NCBI GenBank assembly: GCA_963682025.1
Contig: OY821519.1
Location: 95,755,585 to 95,819,584, forward strand
Reading direction: 5' to 3'
From: Cordilura impudica
Lineage: Eukaryota; Arthropoda; Insecta; Diptera; Scathophagidae
Length of the DNA: 64,000 nt
Made by a program: the position numbers and the translations under genes. The notes beneath the pieces are model-generated. The model was given only the letters and a program-made list of their open reading frames with translations. It was not told the DNA's origin and made no database searches. Below are positions 11,352-21,169 of the stretch, piece by piece; position 1 is the first letter of the stretch, and each line of letters opens with the position of its first letter.

Positions 11352-12142
11352 TATACCCTATACCACTATGTGGTTTGGGTATAATGACTTTGTACTGCTG
11401 TTTGTAACAACCAAAAATATTTGACCTAGACCCATCTTTAATTACACCGATCGAATCAGAATCACTTTCTGAGTTGATTTAACAATGTCCGTCCGTCCGT
11501 CCATCCGTCCGTCCTTCCGTCTGTGTGTCCATGTAAACCTTGTAATCAAACTGCAGGTCGCAAATATGAATATATTTTGATGAAATTTGGCATGTAAGCT
11601 TTTATCGGCCATGGGATGAACGCTATTGAAATTGGTGAGAATCGGTCCATGTTCAGACCTAGCCCCCATAAAAATTACCCCTATGAAATCGACATAAATT
11701 GCCATAAGATCCAAATTGTCATATAGATCTTACTCAAATTTGGTTTGTATGCGTTCATTGCATCCATTAATGAGTAGTCCAAAAATTATCCCTTTAGCCC
11801 CATATAGAGCTGCTTCCCGATCTTCACTTAAATCTATTAAAAACAAAAATATTGCACTGATTCTTCTCAAATTTTGTTTGTATATATTTTTGCAAAATTA
11901 AAGAGACTTTACCAAACATGATCAGGATCGGTCCATTTTTGGACCTAGTCCCCATATAGATATATCATCCGATATGAACTTTTTCATATCTGCGGCCAAA
12001 AAAATTAATAAAAATCCCACTCAAATTTGGTTTTTGCTTATTTTCTATGTCCAGTTAGTTGGGCCTAAGAGATAGAGTTTCTAAACGCATGGTATAGGGT
12101 ATCGTATAGTCGGTCTAGACCGACTATAATTTTCTTACTTGT
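11352..12142 (+). mobile_element. Family F1 repeat, copy a (complete)
   Basis: Starts TTTTATACCCTATACCACTA, continues through GGGTATAATGACTTTGTACTG and a run of GTCCGTCCGTCC, and ends with the perfect 18-base palindrome AGTCGGTCTAGACCGACT followed by ATAATTTTCTTACTTGTTT. About 790 bp without coding capacity; the ORFs in it recur in all copies as repeat shadows. The ends are defined by copy g (53526-54324), which sits in a LINE. Confidence 0.75.
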
Positions 12143-13097
12143 TTATGATGCAAAATTTGTTTGTGTCTAAAGTTATTTGTTACCAAAAAAAAAAAGAAAT
12201 GTTTGCAAACGATCCTGGTTTTTTCGTCTATGACACTAATTAGTTGCGAAAATAGGTGTGGGTAATGTAAAAAAAACCTAACAACGAACAAGTGTAACTT
12301 TTATGATGCTAAATAGTTTTAGTGTCTTAAGTATTTTATTACCATCTTTTATTAAAAACCAGTCAATAACAACAATTGTAAATAATTTCAACGTAAATCA
12401 CGAAAAAATGGCCAATAAAATTTTAAAATATTTTACAATTGTAAACAATTTGCAACGTAAGTCGCAAAAAAGTGTCAATAAAATTTTAATAAATTTGGTT
12501 GAAACAATTGTTGTCGTTTTTATCGGGGTGTATCAGATCGCGAATTGATATTTCAATTTTTCGCAGTACACGAGCCAGAACACGAATTTAAATTGTAACT
12601 GAACTCGAACCTGTTTATTGTACATGTTCTATTTTTCTTAGTACACGAGCCAGAACACGACTTAAAATATAACTGAACTCGAATCTGTTTATTGTACATG
12701 TACTGTTTTTTTTTCAGTACACGTACCAGAACATGAACTTCAACTAAATAAAGCAACACTCTTATATGTGTGGTTTATGTGTGATCGAAACAAAAAATAC
12801 GTGATACAAAAATGTTCGTGTAAATAACGAAATATTAAAACGAACACAGTCATGATTGTGTTGGGCACCGAAGAAAATTTAAAAACAAACATAATTGATA
12901 TGAAAATAAAAATATGTGTGTGTTGGCCTAAGTTATGTTTGTTTACATATATGTACGAGTTTTTTATTCAGTGTGTGTTTCTTCTGAAACTGTTGAAACT
13001 GACAACCAAAAAACAGGAAAAAATCTCAAAAATCTTTTGGGCTATAAAAATAAATATTTCGCTTTAAGATTGTAAAAATAAAAAAAAATATTTTTTT

Positions 13098-13385
13098 TTG
13101 TGAAATGCCCTAATGTACAAATGTCCCCTATGATATCGACTTAAATTGTCCTAGATTATTATATATATTGTGATCAAATTTGGTATGTGTATTTATTAAA
13201 CCTACAAATCATCATTCCAAAAATAAAATTTACTGAATATTATCTAAACCGGACTATTTCTGGAACTACTCCCAATATAATAATCACAATCGATATGAAC
13301 TTAAATATATTTGCTGGCAAAACAGAAAACATTTGACCATTTCCCAATAATTGTGTTTATACTTACTTTCTCTACGTAAATTATA
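13098..13385 (+). repeat. Diverged F1 fragment
   Basis: Phrases in the same order as F1 copy a: CCCCTATGATATCGACTTAA, GATCAAATTTGGTATG, then ACCGGACTATTTCTGGA and CCCAATATAATAATCA. Older and more diverged than the other copies. Confidence 0.5.
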
Positions 13386-13739
13386 ATTAAAAAAAAATTT
13401 TATTTTATTTATATTAAGTATTTCAGAATTTCAAAACATTTATATTTCTAAACATACGTTCGTTGTAAAAAATTAGATTTTTTAAAAAAGATATTTTCTT
13501 AAAATAGTACTGTTTCCTAAAAAATACTTTTCCAAAAATTCATTTAAAAGAAGTTATTCAAAAACAATTTGCCCGCTTAAAATTAATGAAAATAATTAAG
13601 AAAATATTTCTTTTTTTCTTTATCATAATTCTTTTTTGAAAATACGAATAATGTTGGATTATTTATTTCGTATACACATTATAGCATAACATTTAAAGAA
13701 TCTTTGAAAAAATTTTCAATTAAAAATTTTAATAAATAA
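13386..13739. other. Unassigned AT-rich stretch
   Basis: A/T-rich with runs of TTAAAA and no coding or terminal-repeat signal. Confidence 0.4.
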
Positions 13740-14074
13740 GTCCGTGACAGCGAATCTCCGGAGGCGTTGTTGATTTGCCGTGAGCATCATAACTCGTTAC
13801 CGGATCATGTGAAATAAAAAATTTGAAATGCGTTTAAAAGGTGACATTTTCCTGAGGTAGTGACGAAGAGTTTTTTTATTTTATTTTTTTTGGCAGCATT
13901 TGAAGTGAAATATACGATTTTTGCTATAAAATTTCGGGAATTTGTTGTTAAAAAATGGGTAAGAAAATGGAAAATAAAAAACTTCGTGATTACCTGATGA
14001 TTTATGTGTAGATACAGTATGTAAAATTTTAAAAGAATTGGTCAAGTAGATTTTGAGTTATGATGTTCACGGAC
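13740..14074. mobile_element. Small TIR element (GTCCGTGA ends)
   Basis: Right end GAGTTATGATGTTCACGGAC is the inverse of GTCCGTGA plus CATCATAACTC on the left. The left arm has a 37-base insertion between the two blocks, created by a repeat of CCGTGA. 335 bp, no ORF, no clear target duplication. Confidence 0.45.
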
Positions 14075-14271
14075 TTTGAACATTTATTTGCGAGAAAAAC
14101 GATTTAAAGTTTTTCAAAAACTGATTTATATTACGATATACCGTATGAGGCCGGTCGCTGGAAACGCTACTTAAGTTTTGCTCCGATTTACTTGAAATTT
14201 TGACACAACTCTTTCGACATTAAGAAAGAGAAATGCAAAAAAAGGTTTTAAAACCTTACCCCCCCTTAACC

Positions 14272-16300
14272 AAAGGACATTTCTAAGAATATGTCCTTTT
14301 TTAAGCAAAGGTGTCTTTATATCATGAAATGGTACTTTTTTAGGAAAAAAAAAATAATTTTACTGTACTTTTTAAGGAAACTATCTTTTCTTAAGAAAAT
14401 GTATTTGTTTAAGAAAGTTCCGTTTTTAAGAAAACTTTAATACTCGTTTTAGGAAAGGGATTTAATTTAATAAAACGTCCTTTTTTAATTATTTAATTTA
14501 ATTAATTTAATTTGAAGAGAAAGTACTTTTTTAGCAAAGGTGCTTTTTTAACAACAAAGTAAAGGAAATTTTTTTTAAAGAAATTCTACATTTTTAAGAA
14601 AAGGTTCTTTTTTAAGATATGGTACTTTTTAAAGAAATATTACTCGTTAAAAAAGGTACTTTTTAAAAAGAGGTACTACATTTAGCAAAGGTACTTTTTA
14701 AGAAAAGGTACTTTTTTAAGAAAAGGTACTTTTTTAAGAAAATGTACTTTTGTAAGAAAAATTTACTTTTTCGAGCAGAAATACTTTTAGTGTTCTTCTT
14801 AAGGAAATGTTCTTTTTTAAGAAAAGTAAATTTGTTTAAGAAAAGTTAATTTTTACAAAATGTATAATACTTTTTTAAGAAAATGCATTTTTTTTAATAA
14901 AACGTGTTTTTTTAATTAATGGTACTTTTTAAGAGAAAGGTGTTTTAGCAAAGGTGCTTTTAAAGAAAAGGTACATTTTGAAGATATGATACTTTTTTAA
15001 GACATATTACTCGCTAAAAAAGGTAATTTTTTAAGAACAGGTATTTATTTCGCAAAGACACTTTTTAAGCAAACGTATTTTTTTTTTTAAGAATAGGTGC
15101 TTTTTTTTAAAGAAAATGTACTTTTTTAAGAAAAAATAACTTTTTAAGAAAAAATACTTTTAATAGTCTTTTTAAGAAAATGCTTTTTTAATTAATGGTA
15201 CTTCTTAAGAGAAAGGTCTTTTTTAGCAAAGGTGCTTTTAAAAAACTGGTACTTTATAAAGAAAAGGTACATTTTGAAGATATGATACTTTTTTAAGACA
15301 TATTACTCGCTAAAAAAGGTACTTTTTTAAGAACAGGTATTTATTTCGCAAAGACACTTTTTAAGCAAACGTATTTTTTTTTTAAAGAATCGGTGCTTTT
15401 TTTTTTTAAGAAAATGTACTTTTTTAAGAAAAAATAACTTTTTAAGAAAAAATACTTTTAATACTCTTTTTAAGGAAATGTTCTTTTTTAATAAAAGAAA
15501 TTTGTTTAAGAAAGGACCATTTTTATAAAATGTATAATACTTTTTTAAAAAAATACATTTGTTTAAATCAAATGTTCTTTTTTAATTAATGGAACGTTTT
15601 AAGGGAAAGTATTTAATTCACAAAGATGATTTTTAACAGCAGTCACTTAATAAAGAAAAGGAAATTTTGTAAAAAATCTACTTTTTTAAGAAAATGTACT
15701 TTTTTGTAAGAAAATCTACTTTTTTAAGAAAAGGGCCTTTCTTTTATGAAAAGGTACTTATATAAGAAATGTCATTTTTTAAGAAAAGGTACGTTTTTAA
15801 GAAAAAATACTTTTTAAAATGTATTTTTTGAAGAAGATACTTTGTAAAAAAGGTACTTTTTTTAAGAACAGGTACTTTATTAGGCAAACTAATTTTTTTT
15901 TTTAGGAAAAAGTACTTTTTTAAGAAAAATTCCTTTTTTTAGAAAAGGTAGTTTTTTTCAGAATAGGAAATTTTTAATTAAAGGTACTTTGTACTCTTTT
16001 AAGAAAAGCAACTTTGTACTTTTTTGAGAAAAGCTATTTCTTTAAGTAAAGGTACTGTTTTTTAGAAAATTACTATCTTAAAAAATTATAACTTTTTCAG
16101 AAAAGATACGTTTTTAAAGAAAGGTACATTTTATGAAAACGTACCTTTTTATTAAATGTATTTTTCTATGAAAAGGTACTTTTTTAAGCAAAGGTGCTAT
16201 TTTAAAACAAGGTTCTTTTATAAGAAAAGTTACTTTTTAAGAAACTTTACTTCTTAAGAAAATGTACCTTTTAAGAAAACGTGCTTTTATAAATATGTAC
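14272..16300. repeat. Degenerate minisatellite, unit about GGTACTTTTTTAAGAAAA
   Basis: About 2 kb of irregular 16-20-base units alternating GGTACTTTT and TTAAGAAAA, in which nearly every unit differs. A higher-order repeat is visible: 14921-15196 and 15197-15470 are near-identical blocks with a 276-base period, sharing the landmarks GATATGATACTTTTTTAAG, ACATATTACTCGC and TATTTATTTCGCAAAGACAC. Weaker related blocks begin near 14490 and 15590. No gene. Confidence 0.8.
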
Positions 16301-16609
16301 ATTGAGTATTTTATTTTTGGGTATAGGATCATTACGAAAGAAAAAAAGAAAAATTGTGAATGATTTTTATGTCTTTCATATTTGAAATATTTTATATATT
16401 TTTTATATTATATATAATTAAATATTTGAAAATATTAAAAATATAAAAATCATTTTGGTATGCCGCCCCTTTGTCTGTTGTTATGTATTGTGGACCTATT
16501 TTATAATATCTTAAAATATTACAATCGTTAAAAATAATAAAAATCGTTTACAATCATTTCAATATTCGTTCAAAAATCGTTTCAAATTTTTTTTTTTTTT
16601 TTTGATTTA

Positions 16610-17060
16610 GTAAAGGTACTTTTTAAGAAAAGGTACTGTTTTTTAGAAAATGTACTTTTTTATGAAAATATACTTTTTAATATTTGATAAATTTTTAAGA
16701 TGAAGAGGTACTTCTTTAAGAAAATGTATCTTTTTTATAAAAGGCACTTTTTGAGGATAAGGTACTTTTTAGGAACAGGCGCTACTTTAAGATAATTTAC
16801 TTTTATAAGAAAAGGTAGTTTAAAAAAAAATTACTTTTTAAGAAAATGTACTTTTAAGAAAACGTACTTTTTATAAAAAGGTAGTTTTTAAGAAACCTAC
16901 TTTTTTATAGGGAAAAGTCATTTAAGTCATAAAAAAAATATTTTTTAAAGAAAATTTAGGAAGTGTGCTTTTTTAAGAAAATATATCTTTTTAAGAAAAA
17001 AAAAAAAACAGTTTTTTAAAAAAATAAATTTTTTAAAGGAATTTTACTTTTTAGAAAATG
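16610..17060. repeat. Second block of the GGTACTTTTTTAAGAAAA minisatellite
   Basis: Same unit type as 14272-16300, separated from it by about 310 bases of non-satellite AT-rich sequence. Units are more diverged here. Confidence 0.7.
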
Positions 17061-17162
17061 GAAGGGTACGACAAACTTTATTTTATTTTTACTTCCAGAT
17101 CTATGATATTATTACTTAGAGGTATAAGTGATAATATTTTGATATTATACACTAATTAAATA

Positions 17163-17500
17163 TCTATAATATTAATAGGCTAGGCAATTTCTTGTGACCG
17201 ATGTTTTGTTTCACCTTTTTATCCCGATTTTGACAAAACGAATATTATTGGAAAGGTATTTCTTTTTAGCAGTTTTGCAGATTTACAGATTTTTAAATTT
17301 CTTCATTGTTTTTAGTAAATTGCATTTAAAGTTGCTAAAATTACATATATGCTATGTGTGTTCTATTAAATTTGTTGATGTGTTTTTTATCTTCATTCAC
17401 AATAATAATAAACCATAAAAGTGTTGGTTTGTAAATTGGCTAAATTTAAAAAAAGCTGCCTAGAAATTGCACTCGAATTTCGAGCGCTGGAATCTGCTAG
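17163..17500 (+). mobile_element. Non-autonomous Helitron-like element H2
   Basis: Starts TCTATAATATTAATAGGC after an A. It ends with hairpin ACTCGAATTTCGAG, then CGCTGGAATCTG and CTAG, followed by T. 338 bp; the cleanest copy of the family in the window. Confidence 0.75.
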
Positions 17501-17750
17501 TAATTATAAATATAATTATATATCAGTAATAACCATGATTATAGTAAAAGATATGTTTCTTTGAAGAAACCAAAGTGTTCTTTATTAATATTATTGTTGA
17601 AAATAGTTTTTTTTTAAATACTGTCTATCAGAATTTGAGAGTTTTCTGATTTGAATCTGCAAATAACGCTGAAAATGTTCTATTTTGTAAATTGTTCTAT
17701 AGTGACATTGTGTGAGCTCATTATTTTAGCTACAAAAATATTTAACATGT

Positions 17751-18044
17751 TAGAAAAATTCTCATATAGTGAACATTTTTAAAATGAAAACAGCTTCAAA
17801 GTTTAAAAGAGTTCGAAGTAAAGATTTCTAAATGGGTCAGTACTAAGAGTATAAAGTTTTAAGATTTAAAAGTTTTTCAAACTTTGAATTTTATTTTAGA
17901 AAAATTCTCATATAGTGAACATTTTTAAAATGAAAATAGCTTCAGAGTTTAAAAGAGTTCGAAGTAAAGATTTCTAAATGGGTCAGTACTAAGAGTATAA
18001 AGTTTTAAGATTTAAGAGTTTTTCAAACTTTGAATTTTATTTTA
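17751..18044 (+). repeat. Tandem duplication, 147-base period
   Basis: Two adjacent copies starting TAGAAAAATTCTCATATAGT at 17751 and 17898. They differ at only a few bases, so the duplication is recent. No coding capacity. Confidence 0.8.
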
Positions 18045-18649
18045 AAGTCTCAATTTTGTTCCCTTTCGCCTTGAAAATAAATTTATCCGAATAGATTATT
18101 TTTGTTTTTAATATAAATCATACATGCAAAATGTAATAACATTACTTTGTGAGATTTTTAGTTGACATTACATTTTAAACAGTTAGTAATTAGTTAATAC
18201 TACACTTATAATTAAAATGCAAATTATCATTTTTATTAATGGCAGATACAAAGAAATCATATATTTCTCTAACATTTCAAACTGCTCTGTGAATATTTTA
18301 ATTAGACCGGTTTCTAACATTCAAACTTCATCTGTGATTTTATAAATTATTGCAGTTAATAGCTGTAATATTATACTACTCTAGCAATAAAAGGTTCGAA
18401 AAAAGAAAAAGTTATAAATCTTTATTTTTTGTTTAGACTGTTAAGTCTAGTGTTGCAAATAAGTTTTCAAATATAATCAATAAATTGCGCATGATTTAAT
18501 AAAAACAATATAAGAAACCCAGTTCGATAATTACCAATTAAAAAGATATTGAAGAGGTTACTTCCCTAACACCTCTATATGTACGGAGATTATAATAATC
18601 AAAGTAGTCAGAGTAGAATACAAGAATACAGAAGCACGTATATAATTGA
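18045..18649. other. Unassigned AT-rich stretch
   Basis: I see nothing in it beyond general A/T richness. Confidence 0.4.
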
Positions 18650-18652
18650 TTA

Positions 18653-18920
18653 AGGCCTAGTTACCCACACGTTGTTAAAATGTAACCGTATCGTATCGTA
18701 AGATTGGCATTTAGTACAATTATAGAACGTAAAAACCGTACCAGCATGATGCTGTGTGAAATCAACCAAACTTTATCAGCTGTTCACAAATGTAGCAAAA
18801 ATCTAAAATCAACAGAAGCTAACCATACGATAAGTTGGGTAAGCACTTGTATGTGTTTTTCATAAGACAGGTTGAATCAGCTGATTCGCGCCGATACCGT
18901 TGCTCGTGGTAACTAGGCCT
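18653..18920. mobile_element. Harbinger-like MITE, copy 2 (AGGCCTAGTTA ends)
   Basis: Ends AGGCCTAGTTACC and GGTAACTAGGCCT, flanked by TTA at 18650-18652 and 18921-18923. The TTTATCAGCTGTTCACAAAT core is shared, inverted, with the copy at 3955-4249. The TTA duplication is the PIF/Harbinger target preference. Confidence 0.75.
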
Positions 18921-19130
18921 TTAGATTGTTTCTAAAGGGCGTCCCAAAATGCACGCAGGATCTGAGTTAAACAGAAAGCACAATTTTTTCTTTAGATTGC
19001 TATTTTTTTTATTGAATCACAAAGTATACAGGATAGGATTATGTATGGAACAATATATGGTCTTCATGGTTTTGCTGGGAGTATTTTAGACGCTGCTGTG
19101 AACATTGTTTTTTTTTCCATTTATTTTGGC

Positions 19131-19475
19131 ATATACTCTAATTTTAAAGCTATTGAATTGAAATTTGGTTTGTATAAATTTTTTATGCTCCTAAGTTTCA
19201 TTTGATTTGGGGCACTATTTCATATAGCTGCCATATAGCCGATCTGGCCGATTTGCCTCAACTTTTTTGCTTATAAAGCTATTGAAGTGAAATTTTATTT
19301 GTATAAATTTTTGTATGTTCCTAGGATGACCTACCGAGTTTCATATGATTTGGGGCACTAATTCATATAGCCGCCATATAGCCGATCTGGCCGATTTGCC
19401 CCAACTTTTTTGCTTATAAAGCTATTGAAAATTCCTAAGATGACCTACCAAGTTTCATATGATTTGGGGCACTAT
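19131..19475 (+). repeat. Tandem repeat of about 143 bases, 2.6 copies
   Basis: ATTTGGGGCACTA followed by TCATATAGCYGCCATATAGC recurs with landmarks at 19206, 19349 and 19463. The third unit is shortened by a deletion. No coding capacity seen. Confidence 0.7.
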
Positions 19476-19798
19476 TTTTGACGTTTCCATAAAAAGTATT
19501 ATTTTTAAATTTTCTATTATATTTGATGAAAAAAAAAATAACAATTATACGAATTCAAATTTCAGTATTCATCTCCTATTATTGTCTGGTGATTAGTCCA
19601 TCATTCTGAAAGTAAAGTTACATTTCACAAAATCTCAAATAAATTTATAGAAGGTACTCAATTTTCTTCTAGTTCAAAATATTCATCTTCTGAAGCAATA
19701 CCCTCAAGTCCATCCTATTCTTCATACTCTTCGTCGGACGAATTCATCATTGAATTTTTAAATGTGGTGCTTGTAATAGCTTCTGCTGGTATAGTTTT

Positions 19799-20535
19799 TA
19801 TACCCTATACCACCATGTGGTTTGGGTATAATGACTTTGTGCTGCTGTTTATAACTACCAAATATATTTGACCTAGATCCATCTTTTATTATACCGATTG
19901 ACTCAGAATCACTTTCTGAGTCGATTTAGCGATGTCTGTCCGTCCGTCCGTCTGTGTGTCCATGTAAACCTTGTTATCAAACCACAGGTCGCAAATATAT
20001 ATATTTTGATGAAATTTGGTATATAAGCTTTTGCTGGCCATAGGATGAATGCTATTGAAATTGGAGAATTTAGGTCCATGTTCAGACCTAGTCCTCATAC
20101 AAATGAACCCTATGAAATCGACATAAACTGCCATAAGACTTAAATTATATCTAAGTCAAATTGGGTTTGTGTGTGTTTATCACATCCATTAATCAGTAAT
20201 CCCAATAGGACAATTCTTAGTCATAGGCCCCATATAGAGCCGCTTCCCGATCTTCACTTAAATCTGTCAAAAACATAAATATTGCGCAGATTTTTCTCAA
20301 ATTTGGTTTGTATACATTTTTCAAAGTGACTTTACCAAATATGGTCAGGATCGGTCCATGTTTCGATCTAGTCCCCATATAAATATAGCATCCGATATGA
20401 ACTTTTTCATATCTGCAGCCAAAAAAATTAATAATAATACCACTCAAATTTGGTGTATGCTTATATATGCTTTCTATATCCAATTAGTTGGACCGAAGAG
20501 ATAGGGTATCTAAACCATGTAATATGGTATCGTAT
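19799..20535 (+). mobile_element. Family F1 repeat, copy b
   Basis: Starts TTTATACCCTATACCACCAT with the ACCACCATGTGGT hairpin, then GTCCGTCCGTCC. The right end is decayed: the palindrome is reduced to TATAGTCTATAATTT. No coding capacity. Confidence 0.7.
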
Positions 20536-20544
20536 AGTCTATAA

Positions 20545-20960
20545 TTTAATCTTAATCACAATTGATCCATTTATATCATAAATATTTTTTTTAAATAATT
20601 TATTGTAGCTGATGAGGTATTTAAGTTTTGTAAATTTTTTAATCCCCAGTCTTTCATCCAGCTTATTTATCACCTTTATTTGCTGTATTTTTTTCAAATC
20701 CTTCCTTGGCATTACTAAGTTGAGGTGTTAATTTCGCTGCTGGTTTGTTTTTTGGCTTTGGAAAGAAATCGCATTGAGTAGAGCTAGAAAACTTTTTCAA
20801 CTTGAGTTTTCCATCGACAAGCGGTATAAAAACATGGTATTGAGCGGTGTCATCGATTGTTACCGCAGCATTGAATCTGCTCTTCATTGTTTTCAATGTT
20901 TACTCATGATCCTCTTTGATACTAAAAACTATTTTACTTTCTTTACAATAATAAATTAAA
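20545..20960 (-). pseudogene. 3' fragment of unclassified transposase-like gene (second, inverted copy)
   Basis: Minus-strand reading gives KSRFNAAVTIDDTAQYHVF, LVDGKLKLKKFSSSTQCDFF and a Lys/Ala-rich tail ending NKGDK. The same C-terminal sequence occurs on the plus strand at 22768-23030, and the 3' flanks match too (ACTTAAATACTTCATCAGC region). Only the C-terminal third is present, in the opposite orientation and about 210 bases before the complete element. The C-terminus is better preserved here than in the neighbouring copy, where a frameshift follows PKFS. Confidence 0.65.
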
Positions 20961-21169
20961 ATTCTCAATTAAATTTACATTTTTAAATACCAAATACCTT
21001 ATTTGCTGGAAATAACGGAAAATCAAACTGAATTCTGAAACAGAGAATCAAGATAAAAATTTTAAGTGTTGAAGGTTAAAGTTTCTAATATCATAAATAT
21101 AAATGATTATTTGGATTTTCCATTTTTTTTGTGAAGTTAATCTGCGAAAATAGTTTTTTATTTTATATA

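Larger units (their letters stand above)
9346..12992. mobile_element. Large hAT-like foldback element (outer), 3.6 kb
   Basis: Arms of about 700-750 bases (9346 to about 10100, and about 12310 to 12992) are inverted copies of each other. The left terminus is CAAGGTTCAGAAAA; the right terminus read inward is CAGTTTCAGAAG. TTGAAA flanks both ends directly (9340-9345, 12993-12998). The arms contain tandem units of about 72 bases (TGTACAATAAACAGGTTCGA, ending in TCGTGTTCTGGCTCGTGTAC). The CAG-type ends, with the 8-bp duplication of the related inner element, point to hAT. Tandem repeats within long inverted arms are foldback architecture. It contains no transposase; the short ORFs are read through the repeats. 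Confidence 0.7.
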
